Part shown: piece by piece, positions 35,575-43,980 of the stretch
Layout of the letters: every line of letters starts with the position of its first letter
How positions within the stretch are numbered: position 1 is the stretch's first letter
Source of the DNA: Hyphomicrobiales bacterium
Lineage (GTDB): Bacteria; Pseudomonadota; Alphaproteobacteria; Rhizobiales; JACESI01
DNA: 64,000 bases
Assembly: GCA_013911885.1 (NCBI GenBank)
Contig: JACESI010000005.1
Coordinates: forward strand, 62,001 to 126,000
Direction: 5' to 3'
Position numbers and translations under genes: made by a program
The notes under the pieces: generated by a model
Told to the model about the DNA's origin: nothing
What the model saw: the letters and a program-made list of their open reading frames with translations, nothing else
Database searches by the model: none

Positions 35575-36390
35575 TCAATTCCGGCCAGGGGCGCTGATGC
35601 GATGGGCAATCGTCTTTGCGTTTGTCGCGGCATTGTTGGGCGCAATATAAGCGGCGATGCTGCGAGCAAGGCCGTAATAGCTCCAGAAATTCGCTGCATC
35701 AAAATGATCAAGCTGCACCCGCATGCGCGAGGCGATCTGGGTGCGGCGTTTCGAGACGGACATGGAGTTTGCGCGGATATTGTATTTCAGCACGACGGAG
35801 GCCACATTTCCGGCCTTGAACCCGGCAGCAAGACCGCGGCTGATCATGTCATAGTCATAGGCATAGGCAGACGGGTTGTAGAAGCCGGCCTTTTCGAAAA
35901 CTTCCCTGCGAAAAATCACGGTGGAATGAACAAAGGTGGAATTCACCCGGTTGTTGCGGCGGATCTCGTTGTGGCTCGTCGCGTGATGCGCCTGCCAGAG
36001 AACGGCGCCGCTGTCATAATCGACCATATCTGCCGCTCCGCCAACAATCGCGAGTTCCGGATCGGCGCGAAAGGCGGCGAGCTGATCGGGAAACCGGTTC
36101 CGATAGGGAATATCGTCGGCATCGTTGATGGCGATGAGATCCGCACCCGCTTCGATTGCCGCGCGGATCGCGCGGTTGAGGCCAAAAACGGCGCCACTGT
36201 TCTTCTCATTGCGCAGATAGTGGAACCAGGGCTCGCGGCCGTATTCTTCCAATACCGCGCTTGGCGGTTTCGAGGAGCAATCGTCGGCAAGGTAAAAATC
36301 AAAGGGCGTGTTGTTCGCGCGCAGTCCCTCCACGACATCGCCGATGATCTCAACCTCGTTATAATAGGTGGTAACCACGGCGAGTTTCAT
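35575..36390 (-). CDS. Glycosyltransferase family 2 protein
   Basis: 271 residues of the GT-A fold. The protein opens MKLAVVTTYYNEVEIIGDVV, with the nucleotide-sugar motif FYLADDCSS and the metal-binding DDI (in INDADDIPYRNRFP). A typical GT2 acceptor region follows. It is a cytoplasmic enzyme that adds one sugar to a lipid-linked oligosaccharide. Donor and acceptor are unknown. It is coupled to the flippase gene, and the rpsI terminator separates it from the ribosomal operon. Confidence 0.92.
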   Translation of the reverse strand: MKLAVVTTYYNEVEIIGDVVEGLRANNTPFDFYLADDCSSKPPSAVLEEYGREPWFHYLRNEKNSGAVFGLNRAIRAAIEAGADLIAINDADDIPYRNRFPDQLAAFRADPELAIVGGAADMVDYDSGAVLWQAHHATSHNEIRRNNRVNSTFVHSTVIFRREVFEKAGFYNPSAYAYDYDMISRGLAAGFKAGNVASVVLKYNIRANSMSVSKRRTQIASRMRVQLDHFDAANFWSYYGLARSIAAYIAPNNAATNAKTIAHRISAPGRN

Positions 36391-36497
36391 CGGCCAGTCT
36401 CCGGCGCGGGCATAAGGTCTTTGTGGATGATTAGCAGATATTCGTTAAACAACGCTTGTCCGTGGCAATCCGCATTTCGCTTTCATGGACTTGCCAC

Positions 36498-36530
36498 AAA
36501 AAAACGGCGGTGCCTTGACACCGCCGTTTT
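36498..36530 (-). terminator. Rho-independent terminator of the rplM-rpsI operon
   Basis: A perfect 12-bp stem, AAAACGGCGGTG (36501-36512) with CACCGCCGTTTT (36519-36530), has a 6-base loop. On the minus strand it ends in a run of seven T (36498-36504 are A on the plus strand). It could also work in the other direction. Confidence 0.94.
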
Positions 36531-36547
36531 GATTGGGACTGGCCTTT

Positions 36548-36638
36548 GAAACCGCTTTAGCGTTTCGAGAACCTGGCCCCGAAACCGCTTTAGCGTTTCG
36601 AGAACCTGGCCCCGAAACCGCTTTAGCGTTTCGAGAAC
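36548..36638 (-). repeat. 33-bp tandem repeat, 2.8 copies, containing the rpsI 3' end
   Basis: Copies start at 36548, 36581 and 36614 (period 33). The third, partial copy (25 bp) lies across the rpsI stop, so the last codons and TAA of rpsI are repeated twice downstream. Each unit contains the imperfect inverted repeat GAAACCGCTTTAGCGTTTC. Confidence 0.96.
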
Positions 36639-37114
36639 TGGAAAGACCGGCGTGCTTTGGCGCGACCGTATTTCTTGCGTTCGACTGTACGGCTGTCGCG
36701 TGTCAGGAAGCCGCCCTTTTTGAGTGGGCCGCGCAAGTCAGGCTCGTAGCGCGTGAGCGCCAGCGAAATACCATGGCGCAGTGCGCCCGCCTGACCCGAA
36801 AGGCCGCCGCCGGAAACGGTTGCCATGATGTCATACTGGGTTTTGCGTTCGACGAGTTCCAGCGGCTGGTTGATCACGAGCTGAAGCACCGGGCGTGCAA
36901 AATAGGCGCGCATTTCCTTGCCGTTGACGATGATGCGGCCAGAGCCCGGCTTGACCCAGACGCGCGCAACCGCGTCCTTGCGCTTGCCGGTCGCATAGGC
37001 GCGGCCATGGGCGTCAAGTTTCTGAACATAGACAGGGGAGGATGGCTCGCCTGATCCGACGGCATGACCCATTGCGGAGCCGATACCTGCGAGGGTGTTG
37101 ATTTCCTGTGCCAT
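36623..37114 (-). CDS. rpsI: 30S ribosomal protein S9
   Basis: 163 residues. An N-terminal alphaproteobacterial extension is followed by the S9 core: [37 protein letters not shown], the [19 protein letters not shown] loop, and the basic tail ending FSKR that reaches the P-site tRNA. It is 2 bases downstream of rplM, the universal L13-S9 operon. The 3' end is duplicated in tandem. Confidence 0.98.
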   Translation of the reverse strand: MAQEINTLAGIGSAMGHAVGSGEPSSPVYVQKLDAHGRAYATGKRKDAVARVWVKPGSGRIIVNGKEMRAYFARPVLQLVINQPLELVERKTQYDIMATVSGGGLSGQAGALRHGISLALTRYEPDLRGPLKKGGFLTRDSRTVERKKYGRAKARRSFQFSKR

Positions 37115-37116
37115 AA

Positions 37117-37581
37117 TTATGCAACCCTCTTGTTTTTCGAGTTCATGGCGCCGACGTCAAGGACTTCCGGCTGCTGAGCTTCATGAGTATGTATCGCGCC
37201 TGCGAAGACACGAAGATTGCGCAACTGCTGGCGCGTGAGCGGGCCGCCCGGCATCATGCGCTGAACGGCTTTCTGGAGCACGCGCTCAGGAAATTTGCCT
37301 TCGAGGATCGCGCGCGGTGTGCGCTCTTTGATCCCGCCGGGAAAGCCGGTGTGCCAGTAATATTTCTTGTTTTCGTATTTGCGACCGGTGAAAACCACCT
37401 TGTCCGCATTCACGACGATGACATTGTCGCCCATATCGACATGGGGGGTGAAGGTTGGCAGGTGCTTGCCGCGAAGACGCGTTGCGATGACAGCGGCAAG
37501 ACGGCCAACAACGAGGCCTTCCGCGTTGATCACAACCCATTTCTTTTCGACGTCCGCCGGCTTCTGAGAGAAGGTTTTCAT
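37117..37581 (-). CDS. rplM: 50S ribosomal protein L13
   Basis: 154 residues starting [22 protein letters not shown], the standard alphaproteobacterial L13 start. It continues through [53 protein letters not shown] and [15 protein letters not shown]. The frame is open upstream to 37710, but the extension is not conserved. The leader upstream (37582-37789) is AT-rich and probably contains the operon promoter. Confidence 0.98.
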   Translation of the reverse strand: MKTFSQKPADVEKKWVVINAEGLVVGRLAAVIATRLRGKHLPTFTPHVDMGDNVIVVNADKVVFTGRKYENKKYYWHTGFPGGIKERTPRAILEGKFPERVLQKAVQRMMPGGPLTRQQLRNLRVFAGAIHTHEAQQPEVLDVGAMNSKNKRVA

Positions 37582-37789
37582 GGCTGTGTCCGTGACTCGA
37601 GTTCGTGGTGTTCTAATGTTTGTTGTGGTTTCAAAAAAAGCGACGCAAGCGGGAAACCCGGTCGCGCCGTAGATTGGGGCTGGATTAACGCAGAATTTGG
37701 CGATGGTCAAGCTTTATTCTTTTATAAAAACCTTTAATAACAATGGCTTATAAAATAGGTATTATATTACCTCATTGTGGAGGGGCGAT

Positions 37790-38275
37790 TCACCCGGCTT
37801 GCGCGCGTTGTGGAGGGATCGAATAGGTGAGGGTTGCGTGCGCGACCGTGATTTTGTCTGGATCGCCCGCGCGATAAATCTCTGCTTCCATGATGATCAG
37901 CGACTTGCCGATCTTCAGTGGGCGCGCCACACAGACAATGTCTTCACGCGGTGGCTTGCGCAGGAAGTTAATGTTGAGATTGGTGGTGACCGCGAGCGCC
38001 ACTTTGCCGATGACACTGAGTACCGCGACATAGGCCGTGCAATCCACCAGCATCATCATGGCCGGGCCGGAAACCGTTCCGCCGGGCCGCAGATGCTTGT
38101 CCCCGGTCAACAAGCGGATATGGGCCTCACCGTGACCGACATATTCGAGCGCCACTTCCGGTGCGTCGCCAAAGACCTGCGGAAACTCCATCCCGAGAAA
38201 TTCAAGCATGTCCTGTTTGGAAAGCGCTGGAAGCGGGCTGGGGGCTGGTGATTGCAAGGATGGCTCCGCGGTCAA
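37790..38275 (-). CDS. PaaI-type hotdog-fold thioesterase
   Basis: 161 residues of the PaaI/4HBT hotdog family, which hydrolyse acyl-CoA thioesters. Family features are HLRPGGTVSGPAMMMLVDCTAYVAVL (with the Asp of the active-site helix) and TTNLNINFLRKPP. The annotated start is a TTG at 38275; ATG 38209 would remove a Pro/Ser-rich N-terminus of 22 residues. It is divergent from the enoyl-CoA hydratase gene. Substrate is unknown. Confidence 0.88.
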   Translation of the reverse strand: MTAEPSLQSPAPSPLPALSKQDMLEFLGMEFPQVFGDAPEVALEYVGHGEAHIRLLTGDKHLRPGGTVSGPAMMMLVDCTAYVAVLSVIGKVALAVTTNLNINFLRKPPREDIVCVARPLKIGKSLIIMEAEIYRAGDPDKITVAHATLTYSIPPQRAQAG

Positions 38276-38380
38276 TTGGGCTTTGAACTTTCATCTGTTT
38301 TGAACCACAATTCACAGAGCCCGACAACAATCCCCCAATCAAGGCCCGATAAAGGGGCCGGCAAATCGAAAGACGCACCG

Positions 38381-39157
38381 ATGCTGCACACCGATCTCTC
38401 CGCCACCGGGGTCCTGACCCTCGCGATGGACGCGCCGCCTGCGAATACTTTGTCTGAAGCGATGATTGCAGCGCTCACCGCCGCGATCGAGCAACCGGGT
38501 GATGATGTGCGGGTTATCGTGCTTGAGGCGCGGGGGCGGCTCTTCTGTGCCGGGCACGACCTCAAGGAGATGACGGCACACCGAAACGACCCGGATCGCG
38601 GCCGGGCCTATTTTGCTGATATTATGGGGCGTTGTGCGGCGTTGATGCTCGCCATTGTCGGCTCGCCAAGGCCGGTGATTGCGAAGGTCGATGGACTTGC
38701 AACGGCGGCGGGATGCCAGCTTGTTGCGACTTGCGATCTCGCGGTTGCGAGCACGGCGGCGCGGTTCTGCACGCCCGGCGTCAATATCGGCCTGTTCTGC
38801 TCAACCCCGATGGTTGCGCTCTCGCGCAATCTTGTGCGGAAGAAGGCAATGGAGATGCTGCTTCTCGGCGAGGAAATGTCCGCCGACGATGCTCTGCATT
38901 TCGGGCTGGTGAACCGGGTGGTCGCTCCGCCAGCGCTTGACGCTGCGGTTTATGAAATGGCTGAACGGATTGCCTCGAAATCCACGCATGTCCTCAAAAT
39001 TGGCAAACAGGCCTTCTATGCTCAGGCATCGATGAGCATGGCGCAGGCCTATGATCATTGCGCCGCGGTCATGGTCGACAACATGCTGGCGCGTGACGCA
39101 GAGGAGGGGATTGGCGCCATTCTGGAAAAACGTGCCCCGGTCTGGTCAGATCGGTAA
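38381..39157 (+). CDS. Enoyl-CoA hydratase/isomerase family protein
   Basis: 258 residues with the crotonase fold. The first oxyanion-hole segment is GRLFCAGHDLKEM, the second ATAAGCQLVATCDLAVAS. The later stretch has ARFCTPGVNIGLFCSTPM, and the C-terminus has KIGKQAFYAQ. The pattern resembles ECHDC3-like proteins (with the FCTPGVNIGLFC motif), which lack one of the two classical catalytic Glu; a non-hydratase role is possible. The start is ATG 38381. Neighbours are a thioesterase and, beyond one gene, PHA synthase. Confidence 0.88.
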   Translation: MLHTDLSATGVLTLAMDAPPANTLSEAMIAALTAAIEQPGDDVRVIVLEARGRLFCAGHDLKEMTAHRNDPDRGRAYFADIMGRCAALMLAIVGSPRPVIAKVDGLATAAGCQLVATCDLAVASTAARFCTPGVNIGLFCSTPMVALSRNLVRKKAMEMLLLGEEMSADDALHFGLVNRVVAPPALDAAVYEMAERIASKSTHVLKIGKQAFYAQASMSMAQAYDHCAAVMVDNMLARDAEEGIGAILEKRAPVWSDR

Positions 39158-39170
39158 GGTCGCCGTTTGC

Positions 39171-39788
39171 CTATGCCGCCCGACGACTTGAATTATCGTT
39201 GACCGGTCGGCGCATCCAGCTTGCATAGATCGCGTTCTTCACGCGCATGTCTTCATAAAGCCAGACCATCCGGTCGCAGAACCAGGCTTTTGCCATCATC
39301 GCGAGCGCGCTGCCGAGAATGGTCGGCCAGACTTGCAAGGTGAAAAGACCATAGCCGGTGAGGACGATGCCGGGAATGATCAGGAGCGAGATGAGAAATA
39401 CCGCGCGCTCGTGATGCGGAGGAATCGGAATTTCGAGTCGGTTCAGCCAGACCCTTTCGCCAAAAGTCGCCTTTCCCGGCCAGTGGTCAAAATCAGCCGG
39501 TTCCGGGAAAACCCTCGGATTGACCCAAATCCAGATCAGGGCGGCGCCGATCGCGATCAGGCTCCAGTTGCCGATCCATTCGCGGCTCCAGATCGCAACA
39601 ACAAGAAGCGGCAGACAGGTGAAGCGCGTCCAGACGGAAAGCGGATTTGCATGGCGCGCCCAGGTCGCCTCATCCATTTTCATGATACTGACGATCGATT
39701 TTTCAAAAGGAGATTTTCCGCGCGCAGCCTGATGCTGTTTGCCCGCCCGGTCTTTTGCGTTGATCGGATGATGATCCGTGTCGCGCAT
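39171..39788 (-). CDS. DUF6653 family membrane protein
   Basis: 205 residues, with four hydrophobic helices in the C-terminal 165 residues. The sequence matches what I recall as DUF6653: WARHANPLSVWTRFTCLPLLVVAIWSR, WVNPRVFPEP, GERVWLNR, and MVWLYEDM near the C-terminus. The longest start is supported by AAGGAG 6 bases upstream of ATG 39788; ATG 39683 would remove a basic, unconserved-looking N-terminus. Function is unknown. Confidence 0.75.
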   Translation of the reverse strand: MRDTDHHPINAKDRAGKQHQAARGKSPFEKSIVSIMKMDEATWARHANPLSVWTRFTCLPLLVVAIWSREWIGNWSLIAIGAALIWIWVNPRVFPEPADFDHWPGKATFGERVWLNRLEIPIPPHHERAVFLISLLIIPGIVLTGYGLFTLQVWPTILGSALAMMAKAWFCDRMVWLYEDMRVKNAIYASWMRRPVNDNSSRRAA

Positions 39789-39891
39789 CCTTGTCTCCTT
39801 CGCGGATCAAGCATAACACGGATCAGCGTACGAAAAAACGGTTCTGCGCATGGTCGCATGGCAGATCGGGGCAGCCGCCCCGGTCTGCCTT

Positions 39892-41838
39892 TCAGCTTTC
39901 GGGAATGCTTTGCTTTTTCACATAGGAACCGGGCGCATCCTCGATCGGCGGATAGGTGGCGTTGCCGATCTCGCGGGCGGGCACCTGTTGATTGTCGAGG
40001 GCGCGCACCCATTGATCCCAGTAGGGCCACCACGAGCCCTCGTGGCTTGTGGCGGTTGCTTGCCAGTGGTCGAGATCGTCACCGGCCTCGGTCATCTCGC
40101 CCTTTGTCATGAAGCCATATTTGTTTTTGTGCGGCGGGTTGATGACACCGGCAATATGGCCTGAACCGGCCAGAACGAATTCCACCGGCCCGCCATAGAA
40201 GGTGGAGCCGAGCAGGACCGATCTTGCCGGTGCGATATGGTCTTCCTTGGTGGCAAGGGTGAAGACCGGGATCTTGATCCTGGAAATGTCGATGTCCTGA
40301 CCGACAAGGTGGATCCGCCCCCCGGTGATGTCGTTCAGCATATAGAGGTGACGCAGATAAAACGCATGATTGGTCGGTGTCATGCGCGTCGAATCCGAGT
40401 TCCAGTGCAGGAGATCAAAGGCCGAGGGCTCCTTGCCACGCAGGTAGTTGTTGACCGCGTAGGACCAGAACAGGTCGTTGGAACGCAGCAGATTGAAGGT
40501 GGTCGACATGCGCCCCGCCTCAAGATAGCCGCGCTCGCGCATGACCCTTTCGAGGGCTTCGATCTGCGGCTCGTCGATGAAAACGAGCAATTCGCCGGCA
40601 TGGCGGAAATCGACCTGGGTCGTGAAAAAGGTGGCGGAAGCGATCCGCTTGTCACCCGTTTTTGCCATATGCGCCAGCGCGATAGAGGCAAGTGTGCCGC
40701 CGACGCAATAAGCCGCAAGGTCGATCTTCGCTTTCGGGCAGATGGAGGAGATTACGTCGCAAGCGGCAAATATGCCCTTCTGCATATAGGTGTCCCATCC
40801 GGCGGAGGCGAGTTCGCGTCCCGGATTGACCCAGGAAAGGACAAAGACCGTGTTGCCCTGATCCACCATCCACTTGATCAGGGATTTTTCCGGCGTGAGA
40901 TCAAGGATATAAAATTTGTTGATCCAGGGCGGCACGATCAGGATCGGGCGCTTGCGCACTTTCTCGGTCGTTGCCTGATACTGGATGATCTGGCAGATGT
41001 CGTTCTGGAACACGACCTTGCCTGGCGTGATGGCAAGATTTTCGCCAACCTTGAAGGCGGTTGGAGAAGATTGCCGGATGCGCAATGCCCCGTCGCCCGC
41101 GCGCATGTCCTCAACCAGCATTTTCATGCCCCGCACCAGATTGTCGCCCTTTGAGGCGAGCGTCTCACGGATGACTTCGGGGTTGGTTCCCGCGAAATTC
41201 GACGGCGAGATCGCATTCATGAGCTGCGTCATGTAGAACTGGGCCTTGAGTTTGGTGTGCGGGTCGAGGTCCTTTGCCTCATCAACGAGATCGCTCGCCC
41301 AGCTGGCGGTGATGAGATAGCCCTGCTTGAGGAAATCGAAGAGAGGATTTTCTTGCCATTGCTTGTCGCTAAAACGCCGGTCGCTGGCGGAAGGGGCGAT
41401 GACGTTGTCGGTTTTCTCGCCGGAAAAACGTTTCATCGCATTGGCCCAGAGCTGCATATATTGCCCGGCAATGCGATTTTGCACTTCCAGGGTGCGCTCG
41501 GGCTTTTCCAACCAATATTTTCCGACCTGTGCGATGGTTGTGAAAAAATCCGTGAGGCGGTCTGCGGTATCGGGTTCGTTGCCGCGCTCTTCGACCGGCT
41601 TGATATAGGCGGCGGCGAGCCGGCCCAATTCCTGCACGATTTCGGCGGTGTTGCGCGCGAATGTCTCGGGATCGTCGATCAGGGCGTTGAATTCGAAATC
41701 GGTGTCGTTCGCGGGTTTCTGCCCGCTTACTGACTTTCCGATTCCGGTCTTCGCTTCAGCCGGATCCGCTTCCGGTACTGTTGTGGAACCGATGTTTTCT
41801 GCTTGCGCTTTCTTGCGCTTGTTCTCGTCCACGTCCAT
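39892..41838 (-). CDS. phaC: Class I poly(3-hydroxyalkanoate) synthase
   Basis: PhaC polymerises 3-hydroxyacyl-CoA into storage polyester at the granule surface. At 648 residues it has class I length. The alpha/beta hydrolase core has the lipase-like box YCVGGT with catalytic Cys378, Asp533 (in KEDHIAP) and His561 (in GSGHIAGVINPP). The N-terminal PhaC_N domain includes WQENPLFDFLKQGYL and the RPILIVPPWINKFYILDL segment. The start is ATG after GAGGTAGGG. phaA, phaB and phaR are not in the window. A palindromic TGC/GCA site lies 230 bases upstream. Confidence 0.96.
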   Translation of the reverse strand: MDVDENKRKKAQAENIGSTTVPEADPAEAKTGIGKSVSGQKPANDTDFEFNALIDDPETFARNTAEIVQELGRLAAAYIKPVEERGNEPDTADRLTDFFTTIAQVGKYWLEKPERTLEVQNRIAGQYMQLWANAMKRFSGEKTDNVIAPSASDRRFSDKQWQENPLFDFLKQGYLITASWASDLVDEAKDLDPHTKLKAQFYMTQLMNAISPSNFAGTNPEVIRETLASKGDNLVRGMKMLVEDMRAGDGALRIRQSSPTAFKVGENLAITPGKVVFQNDICQIIQYQATTEKVRKRPILIVPPWINKFYILDLTPEKSLIKWMVDQGNTVFVLSWVNPGRELASAGWDTYMQKGIFAACDVISSICPKAKIDLAAYCVGGTLASIALAHMAKTGDKRIASATFFTTQVDFRHAGELLVFIDEPQIEALERVMRERGYLEAGRMSTTFNLLRSNDLFWSYAVNNYLRGKEPSAFDLLHWNSDSTRMTPTNHAFYLRHLYMLNDITGGRIHLVGQDIDISRIKIPVFTLATKEDHIAPARSVLLGSTFYGGPVEFVLAGSGHIAGVINPPHKNKYGFMTKGEMTEAGDDLDHWQATATSHEGSWWPYWDQWVRALDNQQVPAREIGNATYPPIEDAPGSYVKKQSIPES

Positions 41839-42233
41839 CCCTACCTCATAACTTGTCGATCACTGCCAGAACCGTGCCACAGTCAGCCTGGTTCCGATCA
41901 TCTTCTGGTTGCCCTGATATGTGCCATTGCTTTACCCGCTCAGCAAAGCTGCGCGCCATTCTTGTGCCGATCAGGCGCCAATTCCCCACTTTTCTCTCTC
42001 GCCAAAGTTTAATCCAGTTTGGTGTCCACGCCTATGGAAAAGCGCGTGAAGATGCCGGGGAAAGATGCTGCAATGCAGCGATTTTGCTGCGGTCATTCCA
42101 TGGCCTTAATCATGCACGATGACGTTTCGTCAAGGGTGTGTTTGGCCCAATCATAGCCTGCATGTGGGCGAGAATTCTGAATTTCAAGGTGTCTCTGTTG
42201 ACAACAATCGGCAAACAAATCACCACCTCAATC
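41839..42233. other. Divergent intergenic region between phaC and a lipoprotein gene (about 395 bp)
   Basis: No gene is supported here. It holds the promoters of phaC (leftward) and the lipoprotein (rightward) and one perfect palindrome, GCTGC-AAT-GCAGC at 42067-42079. Short open frames exist but have no start signals or recognisable products. Confidence 0.6.
42067..42079. promoter_or_regulatory. Candidate PhaR operator upstream of phaC
   Basis: GCTGCAATGCAGC is a perfect 5-bp-arm palindrome that contains the CTGC-N3-GCAG pattern I recall for PhaR of Rhodobacter and Paracoccus. It lies between phaC and the divergent lipoprotein gene and shares the TGC-N3-GCA core with the sites upstream of phasin. 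Confidence 0.45.
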
Positions 42234-42644
42234 ATGAACATTTCGCGCCAGTTTCTTTTCCGTTCCGTATTGCCGCTCGTCATCCTCGGTGCCGGGCTGC
42301 ATCTCGTCGGCTGCACCGCTACGACACAGGAAGGCGCTTTCGACCTTGCAACCGGCAAGACCGGCGCGGTCGATGCGAAGGGCTTTCCTGTTTTCGTTGG
42401 CGCGCGTTATGAGCGCGACGTACCGCTCAAGCGCACCATCGAGCGCGCCCGGCTTGAGGCTGAGCTTGCGGCGGTTGCCGAATCGCGCAAATCAACCGGC
42501 GTTGATGTCGATCAGCGCCGCAGCGAGATTCTGCAATCGCGTCTGCGGGATATTGCCCGCACGCATGGCGCGAATGCGGCTGCCGAAATTGCGGCTGCCT
42601 GCACAACCGATCAAAACGGCATTGTGACCTGTAAATCAGATTAG
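42234..42644 (+). CDS. Small lipoprotein, hypothetical
   Basis: 136 residues. A basic N-terminus and hydrophobic segment end in the lipobox HLVGC, so the mature protein is probably a lipid-anchored envelope protein starting CTAT. The mature part is Ala/Arg/Glu-rich, helical in look, and ends in two Cys-containing segments (AAACTTDQNGIVTCKSD) that may form a disulfide. I do not recognise a family. ATG 42234 places the signal peptide at the N-terminus. It precedes the aminotransferase gene on the same strand. Confidence 0.65.
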   Translation: MNISRQFLFRSVLPLVILGAGLHLVGCTATTQEGAFDLATGKTGAVDAKGFPVFVGARYERDVPLKRTIERARLEAELAAVAESRKSTGVDVDQRRSEILQSRLRDIARTHGANAAAEIAAACTTDQNGIVTCKSD

Positions 42645-42704
42645 AAACATGGTTTCACCAGAGCCGGGCACTTGTTCGTCCGGTTCAAGAAAGCGGATTG
42701 AATT

Positions 42705-43919
42705 ATGGATTTTCATTCGGTACGGCGGCTTCCTCCTTATGTTTTCGAACCGGTCAACAAGCTCAAGGCGAAAGCCCGCAAGGAGGGCACTGATATTATC
42801 GATCTCGGCATGGGTAATCCGGATCTTCCGACACCACAGCATATCGTTGACAAGATGATCGAGACGGTCAGGCGCGCCGACACCCACCGCTATTCGCAGT
42901 CGCGCGGCATCAGCGGCCTGCGCAAGGCGCAGGCGGCCTATTATGACCGGCGTTTCGGCGTGAAGCTCAATCCTGAGACGGAGATCGTTGCCACACTCGG
43001 CTCCAAGGAGGGCTTTGCCAATATGGCGCAGGCGATCACCGCGCCCGGCGATGTCGTGATCGTGCCGAACCCGACCTACCCGATCCACGCCTTCGGCTTC
43101 ATCATTTCCGGCGGCGTGATCCGATCCGTGCCGGCAACGCCGAATGACGAGTTCTTCCGCGCCTGCGAACGGGCGGTGAAACATTCGATCCCGACCCCGC
43201 TCGCGCTTATCTTGAACTATCCGTCGAACCCGACCGCTTATGTCACCGATCTTGATTTTTACACCGAATGTGTGGCCTTCGCGAAGAAGCACAATCTTTT
43301 CCTGCTTTCCGATCTTGCTTATTCCGAGATCTATTTCGATGATGTGCCGCCGCCCTCGATCCTGGCCGTGCCGGGCGCAAAGGATGTCGCGGTCGAATTC
43401 ACGTCGCTTTCTAAAACCTATTCCATGCCTGGCTGGCGCATGGGTTTCGCCGTTGGCAATGAGCGCCTGATCGCGGCTCTCGCGCGGGTCAAATCCTATC
43501 TCGATTACGGTGCTTTCACGCCCATTCAGGTTGCGGCGACGGCGGCACTCAACGGACCGGACGATTGCATCGCGGAGGCGCGCGCGATCTATCGCCACCG
43601 GCGCAATGTCATGGTCGAATCCTTCGGCCAGGCGGGCTGGGACATTCCTTCGCCACCGGCGACAATGTTTGCCTGGGCGCCGATCCCTGAAAGTTTCCGT
43701 CATCTCGGGTCGCTCGAATTTGCCAAACTTCTGGTCGAGAAGGCAGGCGTTGCCGTCGCGCCCGGTGTCGGCTTCGGCGAATATGGCGATGCGTATATCC
43801 GCCTTGCGCTTGTGGAAAATGAGCAGCGTATCCGTCAGGCCGCAAGAAACGTGAAGCGATTCCTTGCGTCGGAAAGCGGGACAGTGCAAAAGGGCGGCGA
43901 TATGCTGAAATCCGTCTGA
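42705..43919 (+). CDS. PLP-dependent class I/II aminotransferase (AlaC/LL-DAP aminotransferase-like)
   Basis: 404 residues of fold-type I aminotransferases. Visible signatures are LPPYVFEPVNKLKAKARKEG, IDLGMGNPDLPTP, NPTYPIHAFGF, LNYPSNPTAYV, LLSDLAYSEIYFD and the PLP lysine in SLSKTYSMPGWRMGF. The C-terminal Arg is in YIRLALVENEQRIRQA. This subgroup, immediately upstream of hom in Rhizobiales, is often labelled LL-diaminopimelate aminotransferase, but its sequence is also close to the alanine aminotransferase AlaC. The exact substrate is undecided. It is cotranscribed with hom (61-base gap). Confidence 0.9.
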   Translation: MDFHSVRRLPPYVFEPVNKLKAKARKEGTDIIDLGMGNPDLPTPQHIVDKMIETVRRADTHRYSQSRGISGLRKAQAAYYDRRFGVKLNPETEIVATLGSKEGFANMAQAITAPGDVVIVPNPTYPIHAFGFIISGGVIRSVPATPNDEFFRACERAVKHSIPTPLALILNYPSNPTAYVTDLDFYTECVAFAKKHNLFLLSDLAYSEIYFDDVPPPSILAVPGAKDVAVEFTSLSKTYSMPGWRMGFAVGNERLIAALARVKSYLDYGAFTPIQVAATAALNGPDDCIAEARAIYRHRRNVMVESFGQAGWDIPSPPATMFAWAPIPESFRHLGSLEFAKLLVEKAGVAVAPGVGFGEYGDAYIRLALVENEQRIRQAARNVKRFLASESGTVQKGGDMLKSV

Positions 43920-43980
43920 AGGGTGGGTTAAGCGCAGAACGAAAATGCCACCGAGACACTGAAATCCTTAGGGACGCTGA

